Source: Siphonodentalium dalli | Lineage: Eukaryota; Mollusca; Scaphopoda; Gadilida; Siphonodentaliidae | Assembly: GCA_032622095.1 (NCBI GenBank) | Contig: CP136066.1 | Location: 66,348,278-66,412,277 of the forward strand | Direction: 5' to 3' | DNA length: 64,000 nt | Shown: piece after piece, positions 12,110-25,100 of the stretch | Position numbering within the stretch: position 1 is the stretch's first letter | How the letters are laid out: each line of letters opens with the position of its first letter | Notes under the pieces: model-generated | Told to the model about the DNA's origin: nothing | Databases searched by the model: none | What the model saw: the letters and a program-made list of their open reading frames with translations, nothing else | Translations under genes and position numbers: made by a program

Positions 12110-12690
12110 CGCAATCGACCAAATATATGTCGTCCCAGCAGGGGTGGTCGGAAAAAAAAATTCAGGCACGTATGGCATTTTTTCCCTTTCGATCATTTTT
12201 TGTACCCACCCACCCCCACCGCCAAATTTTTTTCCGTTTACGGCAGTTTTTTTCCGACCATTTTTTGACACCCACCCCCCCTTTTAACACTAAAACAGAT
12301 ATTTGCGGGGGGAAATTCACTGTAAACAGCTGTATATGAATTTCTGTGCATACTATTTATCATGGATGTTAACATGGACATGTAAATAGGAATGAGTCAT
12401 TTTGAGGTCATTCGGCCAAAAAAACATGGCTGCCAGCGGCCATCTCGGATTTCAAAATTTGCAACAAAATACAACACGATAACTGCCTGCAGTCAGTTTA
12501 CCAGTTATAATTACATTATTTCTCTCATTCAAAGTGGTTTTGAAGCCCAGCTCATTGCCAAAACACTAAAAAAACAAGCAGAATTTTTTTTTAGTTGCGG
12601 AAAAAATTGCTTGTTGGTGGCTTTGACCACCCACCCACCCCGGCATACGTGCCCCCTGGTCCCAGCGGAGAAAACTTGGTTTTACTACTA
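12110..12690 (+). repeat. Dispersed repeat R4, copy 1
   Basis: Matches 54180-54745 over most of its length, including CACTGTAAACAGCTGTATAT, ATGGATGTTAACAT, GCCAGCGGCCATCT and the C-rich CACCCACCCACCCCGGCATA end. Poly-C and poly-T runs differ between the copies. Fragments with similar C-rich ends occur near 1195 and 16850. No protein domain was recognised. Confidence 0.65.
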
Positions 12691-12839
12691 AAACCCAGTT
12701 TAAACTGGTAGTTTAAACTAGGTCTAAACTGGAGATGCCGATTCGGACCAGAGTCTATGTCTATCATATGCATTAAGCTGATTCTAAAGATGCATAGTGC
12801 ATTGACATATGTTAAGTTTCTCATAAACGGCACAGAGAT

Positions 12840-13340
12840 TTACATATAAATGTATCCGCAAAAGTGATAATTCGAATTTAAATGAGCCGTAAATTGCACG
12901 TAAATTTGAAATAAGCGATATCACTGAGACGCTACCATATTGGATCCATCCAGCCCACATTCCGTGGTTTAAGAGATACAGATAATTTTTGTAAGTTCTG
13001 GCGTAGCATTCCATATATGGAATTCGTGAATATTCAAAAGCTCCGCATATGCAGACCTTTGATCTGTAGCAATTAATGCAAGGAACGGGGCTGGATGGAT
13101 CCAATTTGGTAGCGACTCAGTGATCTCGCTTGTTGAAAGCAACCATAAATGTGTTATTTCGATTATAAATCAGTCGTAAATTGAACGTATATTTGAAATT
13201 GAATGCTTCTATAAATGTGTTAATTTTAATATAAATGAGCCACGTATTATTTTTAATTGAATGCATACTTTAATGTGTTATTTCGCATATAAATGAGCTG
13301 GAAATTCCACGTATTTTTGTAATTGAATGTAGTCGTATTT
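12840..13340. repeat. Foldback element with internal tandem units of about 60 bp
   Basis: Bases 12915-12956 and 13087-13129 are inverted copies (the left arm ends GGATCCATCCAGCCC, the right arm begins GGGCTGGATGGATCC). From about 13148, three degenerate units of 58-65 bp follow (AATGTGTTATTTCG ... ATAAATGAGC ... TTGAATG). No gene is seen. Confidence 0.55.
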
Positions 13341-13957
13341 TCTTCGTAAATGTGGAAGAATAACTTTCCGTAAAAGTGACGTGTATGTCCCGTATAGGAA
13401 AAAGTGATCCGTATATGCTGTAAATTTAGACATGTAATGGGGAAATACGTGACGTATAAGTGAAATTATACGCAACTAATTCGTGTGGTGTATACAAAGA
13501 GATTTAATATAAGATGATAATTAAGATGATCGCACAAGTATACTTTAAGTTGATTATCCCTCCATGTTATAGCCTTTTTGTCTGCAAATCAATTTATTTT
13601 ATTTTTCTGTTTCGCATGTATATATATAGCTTACAGAGTACAATATATACATATGCTTATCTTCAATTTGACTGGTCGATAGCTACACAAGATGAACTGG
13701 TATTGCCTTGTCTACATTGTCAAGAGTGTGATATCAGTATTTGTTAAAACGTGTGACAATTCAATTTGTGTTCGGTTATTTGTGGTGAAATCTGTTTGTC
13801 ATGTTAATAATATCAAACAGTACATGAATTCGAGTTTATTCTTTATGTAGTTAAAAAATTAACAAGTACTGACATATTAGGTTCAAATTTCCCTTTTCAT
13901 TTCTATGGGTGGGGGGGGGTGACAATTATGTTGATTCGAATTTACTGTTAAATATAA

Positions 13958-14474
13958 AGGCGGCGTTGGCGGTGGGTATGCTGTTAAAATATTCACCTCC
14001 TCAAAAACCGCCATAAACAGAAGGAATAGTAAAATATAGACCGACCTTGTTCTTATACCAATCAGAAATATGACATAAACTGTATGTTATTGTCAAATGT
14101 TTTTCCTTGTTATGTAAACAAAAGCAAAAAACGTTACAGAACTTCGCTTTTGTTTAGATCCGAATATGGTAAACATAAAGAGCGTTATTTTTTACTGTTC
14201 CTGATATGGAAATAATAAATAGCGTTTATATCATTTGTGTGTGAATAACCAATATAATTGCGCTGTGTTATGTAAACAGAAGCGAACAGAAGCAAAACTT
14301 CTGTAACACGATCAGGCTCTTGTTTACGTACAACATCGTTCGTCTTGACAATATACTATTTACGCGCTGATTATGTTTGGCATATGAACAAAACTATATA
14401 TTTTTTAATATTCCTTCTATTGATGGCGATTTGAACAGACATTAATATGTCTCAAACGAACCCCGCCCGTGCCT
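13958..14474. mobile_element. TTAA-type MITE, copy 2 (inverted relative to copy 1)
   Basis: It starts AGGCGGCG with a subterminal GGCGGTGGGTATG, and ends GTGCCT followed by TTAA (14475-14478). The left flank is ATAA, a one-base change from TTAA. It shares the inverted ATAAAGAGCGT motifs and the CTGATATGGAA block with copy 1. Confidence 0.6.
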
Positions 14475-14994
14475 TTAAGGTCAATATATCAAATCGCCAT
14501 CCCGTGTTTGTGCACGTATAGTACCGGCACGGCTTTTAACCCACCGGAAGCCAGCCGTACCCCAGGATGCCGAAGGGTAGGTAACAATCCGTACCAATAA
14601 TACCATTTGGTTCACTATGTAATGCCGGACCACAAGCAGAAGGCGCCCTCATATTTGTTGCAAGGGGATAGTTTGTGTTCTTTGTCGTATTTCATTGTTG
14701 AACTAGATCATCACGCGTATGTTAAATTTTGACTATTTTCTTGGGTGCGGTCTTATATAGGTTTTCCTGTGGCTGTTGTCGGGCCCGGTGTTTTGCTCAA
14801 ATAACACTTTCAGTACGACGAATACATTTTATTTCATAAAAAAACATATTTGTATATTTCATGTACATGTATTAGCATCATACAAAAGCTGAATACACCA
14901 AACAGTTAACTACACGTATCAACTGATAGTAAATTACGATAACCACCAATCACACTCGCATGTCTGATACTATATAGAACAATCAAGTTTGTCA

Positions 14995-15095
14995 TTAAGA
15001 CGTGTGACTAACCATGCATTATATTTGCATCATCACTTCTGCAGCTACCAATTACCCATTCAGTATAATAGCTTAACTACGACCAGAAGCACAAA
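14995..15095 (+). repeat. Direct duplicate of about 100 bp, copy 1
   Basis: Corresponds to 18355-18455: GTGACT(A/C)ACCATGCATTATAT, then CAATTACCCATTCA and ATAGCTTAAC. Origin unknown. Confidence 0.55.
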
Positions 15096-15404
15096 TGTAG
15101 CAAGTAAAGGTCGAAAAGTTGGTGTTCGTATGTTTAGTATGGCATGGGTTAGCAACTTGCAACTGATGACGCTCTTTTTGGCTTTGTCTCTTTTCCTTCT
15201 CTGGTGATATCATTTATAACTTATAAATTTGGGTTTTACAAATGAGATATTTCGGTGAGTACGTTCGAACTTATTTTCCAAATTTTGAAAAACCTCTCCG
15301 GGCTACTGCTCTCCACCTTAAATATATGACAAGTGAACAAGGAATCAGGTATCTACTTATAATTTGGACACTGTTACCCTATCCCCCTTATTTTCGTTTT
15401 GTGA

Positions 15405-15535
15405 TACCCATAACATATGCGCAGAGGGATGCTCGTATCTCGGTTCCACAGTAGAGGCACCCCTGTCTTGGATTCCGGTAGTGGAACATCACTAATGGTA
15501 TCCAGAGCAGTCTACCTTGCGGCAGTTTACAAAAG
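15405..15535. repeat. Inverted partner of 39070-39200
   Basis: GATGCTCGTATC, CAGTAGAGGCACCCC and AGCAGTCTACCTTGCGGCAG all occur as reverse complements at 39070-39200, so both are copies of one dispersed element. No coding capacity was recognised. Confidence 0.6.
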
Positions 15536-15962
15536 TCATGATAAGAGTAACGAAAACATAGAAAATAACAGTCTAGACTACCTTGGATTAACCGCCCTTT
15601 ATCATATGCTCGTGCAAAACCAAATAATAACGCAAACGCTCTTTATCCATGACGTGGCATATTCGCCGGAAACGAACCAACAAGGTGTCATAACTCATGT
15701 TAAAAATTGGTCGGGCGGATTCCAAATTCGAACTCAACCCGTTCACTAGACCAGTATATTTCCAGACCAAGTTCCAGCCAATTCAGTTGAACCCACCAAA
15801 CCCCTCACACGGAGACGAACAAGGGAGGGAATCACAACAAAAATGGGGCCATTGCTATATATAGTGGAAGTTGGCCGGCAAACCCCGAATATGGACCCGA
15901 CCTGTCTCTGTGTTATAGTATACCCAAATACCAAATTACATTTTTTTTTAATTACATGATCC

Positions 15963-16447
15963 TAACCTTATTCCATTCAAAAAGCACATTCTATAAATTG
16001 TGATATTAAACGTTCGTTTAATAACAGGAAATAGTACCATGTGACCTTTGACTTCCTTTTTGTCGTCTGTTTATATTCCGTACGCAATGTCTCAAAATAC
16101 TATGGCTTCCAATATTTTTCCAACAAACTATAATAAAGGAAGATTTTGAAAAGATATGTCATTAGATATACGCCACTGTAGACGCCAAAGACTCTTTATT
16201 TATCTGGAACTATTTCTTTACGCGGACAAACAATGCATAGTTACGTGAAACGTCATCGCAGCCTTATAGAAGCCGATCTTAGTTTTGCGTCCCATTTGTT
16301 GATTTAAGGATGTTTTGTCGTGGTTTTGGATCATGTACTAAATAAAATCTACAGCTCGTAGAAAGAAGGACTCGTCCAGTAAATTAGGTCTGGACCTCGC
16401 AAAAGGCTCTGTCCAGACATAATTTACTGGACTCGCTTTGTAAATTC
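15963..16447 (+). repeat. Dispersed repeat R3, copy 2
   Basis: Direct copy of the block at 10588-11043 with scattered substitutions and small indels. Confidence 0.65.
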
Positions 16448-16449
16448 TG

Positions 16450-18350
16450 CTATAAACTGGGGACTCGCTGTGGATCATCTATATATGACTAATTGGTTTC
16501 AGTCCATTTTTCTTTCAGTTTATCCTAATTTCACATATCAAAAAGCTTTCGATCCACCAGCCAGCATTTCATTTTGACTTGTACTGTCATCCCGGGTTCT
16601 AAGTGTGATTTTCGGAATCAGTTTATTGCAAAAGCTATGATTTAACACTGAAAATGCAAAATATATATACATATATGTACAATAGCGGGAAACTATAGTG
16701 GCTATAATCTTATACTCATGCCACATCCATAATAACTTATATTTATATATCTCAACCCCTCTGGGGGAAGGCACGCCCATTCCTATTTTATCACCCACAT
16801 CGAATAATGCAGGGGAACCAGGGGGGGTCGTGCAAACAAAATTCCGACACAAGGCCGGGGGTGGGTGGGGTCGCCGCTCCTAAAACACGTTTGTTCCGGT
16901 GTTTTCTGGTGCTTGCAATTTTTTTCCTTTTGCCCTCTGTTGACCTAATTACTAGCTGTTTAGCCTATATAATGATTGTTTTGATGTGTTATGATCTAAA
17001 TAACACATGTAGTGTACACACAAGATACTCGGTACAGTTATCTGTGGTCAGGTTGGCCTCATAATTTTTTGATTATTTGGTCCCTTCTAATACTAAGTAA
17101 ACCTTCGTGAATTTTTTAACTGAGCTGGCCCACCTGGGTTGGATAACTCTCCAAGTCTGATATGAAACTGAAATAATGTGTAAAATAAATGTAGAACATG
17201 CCTGTTCTCTAATCTATAAACATGTTTCTGACACAAAGTTACTAATACTATAAAAGACAAAAGTTCTACAGTGTTACATACCCAATTATTAATGAACAGA
17301 CATTCACATGGATCTCTATCAGTCTCAATAGCATTTTCTTAGTAAAACATGACTGTCTTTCACTTGTGAAATAATGAGATATTATTTATTTATATGCGCT
17401 ATTCTACAACCATTTAGCTATTGTTAATATTAAAATGATCCATCTAACCACATACACTTCATATTGTAAAACATGCAAGAAACAGTTTTGTACCAGAAAA
17501 TGTAACCAAAGTTTCTTGTTAAACTCATTCATGTCTTAATCCAGATTAGATACAGATTTTGTAAGTCACTTTGCACAACGATAATTGAAACTTCACCTGA
17601 GTTTAAATTAACTTAAATAATTCTTCAATCAGCTTCAACATTTTTCAAAATTCAATTTAGAAATGTCAGTTGAACGACATATCGATGATAAAATGAAAAT
17701 GAATATATCTGATATATTTTGCATAGAACGTCTGCTACATCTGACTCCATTAAATCCAATAAGATCGGAGTGGATCGTTCATAGGAAACTATATTAATAC
17801 CACCAGTCAAAACACTCATAAGAACAAACTTCCAATGGTAATATATAGGACATACACTTTATGAAATACTGCATAACAAAAAGAGCTGAACTCTCAGCAC
17901 AAGCAATACACTCATATGAGATTTAAAACATTTATCTAGAAAACCCCATCTCAACCTGAGCAGCATATAATTTTCCGGTGTGTTGTGTGTTTACAACTTC
18001 ACTTTAACTAGCAACTTTTAAAAATATATAAAGTAAACACGAGTGCATTTCATGGATAAATGCACATTACACAAAGTCCAGTGCAAAGTCTGGAATAAAT
18101 AATTATATAAAATATTTATAAAAAGTTGTTTCACTGGTTGTGTCAGCTGGTTGTGTTGAGTTTTTCATGATAAATGTTGTGTACAAACTCTGTCATTCCG
18201 ATAAATGTTATGTACAAACTGTCATTCCGCGTTGATCTTTTCCACCGTCCACTTTCTATTGGCAATCGATGATGTGATGTCCTAAACCTTAACCCTTCGT
18301 GATGTGTTACCTGGTCAGATACCCACTTACCACTTATTGGTTACATATAA
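16450..18350. other. No gene recognised
   Basis: AT-rich. A short G-rich stretch at 16755-16885 resembles the ends of repeat R4. From 16950 to 18350 only short chance frames were seen. Confidence 0.4.
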
Positions 18351-18354
18351 GACA

Positions 18355-18455
18355 AGTGACTCACCATGCATTATATCTGTATCATCTCCCGCAACTGCCA
18401 ATTACCCATTCAATAGAATAGCTTAACAATGGACCAGATACACCAGTTTAAAACA
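18355..18455 (+). repeat. Direct duplicate of about 100 bp, copy 2
   Basis: Copy of 14995-15095. It lies downstream (3') of gene A on the gene's strand. Confidence 0.55.
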
Positions 18456-19064
18456 TCTACATGTTTTTGTAAATGCGTTTGTTAATTATGTAATCAGGCT
18501 TTGATCACCACATATGTTGTCAGGTGGACAGTCCTCGAGGTTATGACATCACCTGGTGATATACTGCAGTGCTCTGCTATTGTAATTAGGGAATTAATAT
18601 AGTTGGTATGTGCGTGCTATTGTGGGATTCATTCCTTATATTTATATAGATTGTTGATGATTTATTCCATAAAAAAGATCTGAGTGTATTCTTATCATTT
18701 TTCACATAATCTGCCGAGACTAGCTCCAGCAGCACATTAAGTCAGACCAATATAAGATTTCCAAGTACTTAGCAACGACAAGGTGATCAACACAAATACA
18801 AGTTACTGGCTTGAGGTGCAATTCGAACATTGAAAAGCACGCCCAATTATTCTGCTGGCCGCTTTTAGATTAGGTTGACAGTGACGAAGTGTTCGTGTCA
18901 CAATATGTGTGTTTTTGAGATATGACATGGGTGACCCAATTGGTCGTCGACCAATCACCAAACAGGCTTTAGTGTAACACAGACAGGTTAAGTAAATATT
19001 TGTGTGTTGACATAATTATATAGTCGCATTATATTGCAAATTGGCAATCAACCAATCAATAGTT

Positions 19065-19183
19065 TTAGGGATTAATATCGATATTGATGGTAATCTTTAT
19101 CGATACGTGGTCCTTGGCCCAGTTCCATGCTTTCCTCCACCAGCCGCGTCGTCTGATTCTCTTGTGCTGATATCTGTGGATCT
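19065..19183 (-). CDS. Gene A exon 7 (basic cleavage site and C-terminal peptide)
   Basis: 119 bases from the acceptor TTTCAG to the TAA at 19065-19067. The first two bases complete a Glu codon split by the phase 1 intron. It encodes IHRYQHKRIRRR and then the predicted mature peptide: GWWRKAWNWAKDHV followed by an alternating strand ending NIDINP. There are four Trp, no Cys and a small net positive charge. Confidence 0.85.
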
Positions 19184-22100
19184 CTGAAATGAATCAAAAA
19201 CCACAAATGGAAGTAATGGGAAGCTAACTATAAATTTAAAAAGTTTGCATTTTATACAATATTAAGACAACTTGCGAAACTTAAAAATAACAGTGTCCAA
19301 TCGCATTCTAAATAGCATATTTGCACTTAACATAATTAAAATACTGTTGTAATTTTGATCCAAATCTTCTCGCACTGCCGACTGTTTACAAACGGATACA
19401 ACTCCAGAACTTTGACCTTTGCCGATGGGTTGGGTATAATTTAGGAATCGGACCCGATAGGACTGAGCTTCACCGGTACCGGCCATTCTGTAGTCGCCAA
19501 AAGTGATTTCGCTTATTAAGAATTTATGTCCAGTTTACTATAGATGTAAATATGTGGCATCAAGACTTTCGAATTCCTAGGTTCGAATAATTTATTTCTG
19601 CAAGGTGAAAACATTGCGTGATCACCTCAGTGCCTTCTTAAGATTTTTATACTCACCAGCTAGAGTCGGCGGCTGTGTTTTGGTGGCCCAGAATAGTGGT
19701 GTGTCAGCACAGGACTCTCTAAACTCAATAGGAAGAAGCTGTCTGTCTGTGACGTCACGTTGTTGATATTCATACCAGAACCTCACAGCCCCGTCCTCAG
19801 ACGGCTACAATCATAGTATAGTGATAGTATGGTGATATTATAGTGATGTAGTGATTATATCAAGTACATTATCTGTTCACAGTTTCACATTGATTTATGC
19901 TCCCTGATCATTCTGGGTTTTGATTCAGAAAACAAATACCCAATGCAAGTAGCGATGCCGTAATATATTTGCTGTCGCACGGATATTGCCATTGTATCTG
20001 GTATCAACCAACATTCCAATGTATCGAGTAAGAACCATCCTAAGTTGATCTAGATGATCTATTTCAAAGGGAACGATATTTGACATAGAATATGCCGGGC
20101 AAATTTCGTACTGAATGTAAATACAGGTATAGGCAAAATCCAGTGGACAAAATGCCTGAAAATAATACCGCTTCAACCAAAACAGAAGTTTCCATATATG
20201 CAAGCCAAACATAAGTTATGCTCGCCACGATAGACCAGGTCGCGAACATACAAGTCCAATATCCAATGTTAACCCAACTTCACACCGAATGCCCACGAAC
20301 GTATAACGCCTAACTAACTTCATACACATAAATTCCTTAAAGGGATACTGTACTCAAATGTTAATGTTGGTTTATATAGTCTCTTAGTCGTAGAATAAGC
20401 TAACCAGATTTACGTTATTTGAAAGTTTCTTGAGTATACGAAGTAATGTTATGGATGGCAGATTAGCCGGAATGCGAAAATACCAATTGTTGTCGAGTAA
20501 TTTTTTCAAGCAATTGGTAACAAATAAATGTTATATTATATGCACACTAGTCCCATATACTCATTTACGTTATTGTATTGTTATTGTATTGTCACCATCA
20601 GTGAGTGGCTTGAATTTAAGCCCCGTATCAATATAATTGTTTACATGATCATGTGTCCCGCGTTGCCTAATCCACTATCCGTGAATTAATTTGATTACGT
20701 CTTGTACACGGAAATTCGTTATTTATTTTATGGCTCCAGGCATAAATTAAATTTATATCAAATTATTAACTTTGATTTGAATAAACCTATTAACCTGATC
20801 CGTGGTAGTGAATTGCTCTAATATAGTGTTCGGTCCGAATATTCGAATGTATATTCGCTCGTAAAAATAAATATTCGAATATTCGAATAATTATTTGACT
20901 ATTCGAATAATCGAGAATAATCTCCGGGTAATTGTTTCCTGGTTTATTGTTAGTCTGAGGGTCTGTTAAAAGTATAGTCTATTTTCCACTGACCATAAAC
21001 GAATTAATATGATGTAACTGTAACGTTCTGATTTGATTAATTTCGAAATAATTTTGTATTGGCTAGGTGTAAACCAGACCGTGCTTGCATGTGGTCATAG
21101 GACGCGGACCCATAAGGCATCGTTTTTTTTTGCGCGTTGTCACTTTTGTGTATAATATGGTGTCAAATTCGAAGAAATCAGATATATGGACTCACTTCAC
21201 GTTGGATGCCAAAACTAAAAAGGCTACGCAGGGCTGATCTCTACTGAAAAACGCAACCGGTTGAAGCCGCAGACTGTCCGAATGTTACACTTCTTGAACA
21301 AGAACATTTCAGCTATGCATGGGACATTGATTACTTGAACTTCATAAACAGATAAACTCTTGCTATTAAGCCAAAAGACTTTTTTCTCTCTTTTTTGCGT
21401 ATAGCATGTGCATGGATAAATATGCTATTTCATTAAATAATAAATTGGTTCCAAAATATGTTATCTATATAATTTTATAATTTATCGAAATATTCGAATA
21501 CTATTCGAATATTCGCTCGTTATTCGAACCGAATATTCGAATACCGAAATCCGACGAATACCGAACACTACTCTAATATAACATTTGATTGCAATTAACC
21601 TTCAAAAATCATGAAAGAATCATCTTGTTTGCTAATTGTTTGAATATAGCCTTATAGTTAGCGTATCTGTTCCTAGCCACAATTACAACCACAACGTAAT
21701 ATTTATAAAACCCAATCTCAAGATTACAAATAGCTAGTTTGAAAATAATATGGAGATAAAACTGAAGTTGGTATATTTCATTTATTTGTCTATATAGGCG
21801 TAATAAAATGATTTATTTCGCCATGAAACTTCTCAGTTAAAATGAAATCTGCCTTGATTGAATGTGCATACAAGATAGAGTTCTTCCCCCTTGATTGAAT
21901 GTGCAAACAAGATAGAGTTTTCCCACTTGGTAGGCTCCAAGAACGCTTCGAACGTTTCCGAAACCACGCGTGCCTCCCGTGGTCGCGATTATATGCCAAT
22001 AGCCATCTAATCGTGAACCCCGATTGACTATATTTTGGTAATCAAACGTGTGTGTATTAGGTGGTGTATTTCACCAGGAAAATTAAAAATTAAATCAATA

Positions 22101-25100
22101 TTAATTGATCGAAGCGTTTCCGTGAGGTGTTTTCGATTCGTTTTCATTATTTTATTCATTTGTTTGGAAGAGGTACACTATCTTGAAACAACTCTTGTAC
22201 CCACTTTCATTGCGTACGTACCGGTCTTGATATATGCGATAGATTGAGTATTTAACGGTGACGGTATCTACGACAAATTGAGTACTTAATGATGACATTA
22301 TCTACGACAAATTGAGTATTTGTATACCGATGACAGCATCTACGACAAATTGGATACTTAACGATGACAGTATCTACGACAAATTGAGTACTTAACGATG
22401 ACAGTATCTACGACAAATTGGGTACTTATCGATGACAGTATATACGACAAATTGAGTACTTAACGATGACAGTATCTACGACAAATTGAGTACTTAACGA
22501 TGACAGTATCTACGACACATTGGATACTTACCGATGACAGTATCTACGACAAATTGAGTACTTAACGATGACAGTATCTACGACAAATTGAGTACTTAAC
22601 GATGACAGTATCTACGACAAATTGGGTACTTACCGATGACAGTATCTACGACAAATTGAGTACTTACCGATGACAGTATATACGACAAATTGGGTTCTTA
22701 CCGATGAGAGTATCTATGACAAATTGGGTACTTAACGATGACAGTATCTACGACAAATTGGGTACTTACCGATGACAGTATCTACGACAAATTGAGTACT
22801 TAACGAGGAGAGTATTTACGACACATTGAGTACTTACCGATGACAGTATCTACGACAAATTGGGTTCTTACCGATGAGAGTATCTATGACAAATTGAGTA
22901 CTTAACGATGACAGTATCTACGACAAATTGGGTACTTACCGATGACAGTATCTACGACAAATTGGGTTCTTAGCGATGAGAGTATCTATGACAAATTCAG
23001 TACTTAACGATGACAGTATCTACGACAAATTGAGTACTTAACGAGGAGAGTATTTACGACACATTGAGTACTTACCGATGACAGTATCTACGACAAATTG
23101 AGTACTTAACGAGGAGAGTATTTACGACACATTGAGTACTTACCGATGACAGTTTCTACGACAAATTGGGTTCTTACCGATGAGAGTATCTATGACAAAT
23201 TGGGTACTTAACGATGACAGTATCTACGACAAATTGGGTACTTACCGATGACAGTATCTACGACAAATTGAGTACTTAACGAGGAGAGTATTTACGACAC
23301 ATTGAGTACTTACCGATGACAGTATCTACGACAAATTGGGTTCTTACCGATGAGAGTATCTATGACAAATTGGGTACTTAACGATGACAGTATCTACGAC
23401 AAATTGGGTACTCACCGATGACAGTATCTACGACAAATTGAGTACTTAACGAGGAGAGTATTTACGACAAATTGAGTACTTACCGATGACAGTATCTACG
23501 ACAAATTGGGTTCTTACCGATGAGAGTATCTATGACAAATTGAGTACTTAACGATGACAGTATCTACGACAAATTGAGTACTTAACGAGGAGAGTATTTA
23601 CGACACATTGAGTACTTACCGATGACAGTATCTACGACAAATTGAGTACTTAACGAGGAGAGTATTTACGACACATTGAGTACTTACCGATGACAGTTTC
23701 TACGACAAATTGGGTTCTTACCGATGAGAGTATCTATGACAAATTGGGTTCTTACCGATGACGGTATCTACGACAAATTGGGTACTTACCGATGACGATA
23801 TACATGGATATGACAAATTGGGTACTTAACGATGACAGTATCTGTGACAGATTGCGTACTGACCGACGATAGTATATATATACGAGAGATTGCGTACTGA
23901 ACGATGATAGTATCTACGATAGGTTGAGTACTTACCGATGATAGTATCTACAATAGGTTGAGTACTTACCGATGATAGTATCTCTGACAGGTTGCGGTTA
24001 TTGATGTCCACGGTCTGCAGCTTCTCGACCCCCTTGTCCTGCAACCAAAAACGTACAACCATTTACTTCACTAAATGGATTATCGATGATAAGTTCAACA
24101 GCTCATTTTTTTGTGTAGTCATATCGACAAAGAAAGCGAACGCAGCAATGGTTATAAAATGCAAATGTGTATGTACCACAAGTTCACAACTAACTATACC
24201 TAATAAATAAATATATGTAGTTCCGTCTGTAGCGATGCTTGCTATATTTGCCTGTAAATTACCTCGTAAGGAACAATTATATATAGACAAGTATATATGA
24301 AGGAAAATGTCAGTAGCACGGTTGCATATGGAAGTACATGAAATTTTACTTCTCATATCGCTAGCCTGCACGAACACACGAGCTAAGCCAACTACTGAAT
24401 ATGACAAGATAACAACATGATTGGAACCATGTCGCCTTACTGAGAGTGGATAGACATTTTAAGGGCACTATTATCACATAAACGACTCGCAGAGGTCACT
24501 TCTGCGAAATCATCCGAAACATCTACGACTATATATACTATTAGCTGTTCATAATTATTAGTTAGTTAGGGGGGGGGCTTTATATAAATAATGATCTTAC
24601 CTCCCAACACATCTCAGATAGGAAGTTAGATCACATATAGATGTGCCGTTTCATACGTGTTCCTTTCTATTATCGACCTTAATACGTGCCGTGATGATGA
24701 TTTGATTAGTCGGTATGGACCCCAATACGTACTGTTCAGATGATATATGTAGTTGTCGTGGACCCTAATACGTAGCGTTCTAATGATTTATATAGTCGTC
24801 ATGGACACTAATACGGACCGATCTGATTATTTGTATAGTCGTCATGGACCCTAAAGGTACCGATATGATGATTTGTATAGTCATCATGGACCCTAATACA
24901 TTCCGTTCTGATTATTTATATAGTCGTCATGGTCCCTACGCGTGCCGTTCAAATGACTTGGATAGTCGCCATGGACCCTAATACGGACCGTTTTGATTAT
25001 CTGTGTAGTCGACATGGACCCTGAACGTACCGTTCTGATTATGTGTATATAGTCACCATGACCCTAATACGTAGCATTCTGATGATGTATATAGTCGCCA

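Noticed and set aside
19262-19486. 74-codon minus frame as an extra exon of gene A
   Set aside because: The exon 6 donor and exon 7 acceptor join in phase without it, and no convincing splice sites flank it. The conserved part is kept as a finding instead.
22240-23990. CRISPR-like array
   Set aside because: The 34-bp units are directly contiguous with no unique spacers, and the sequence is eukaryotic. It is a minisatellite.
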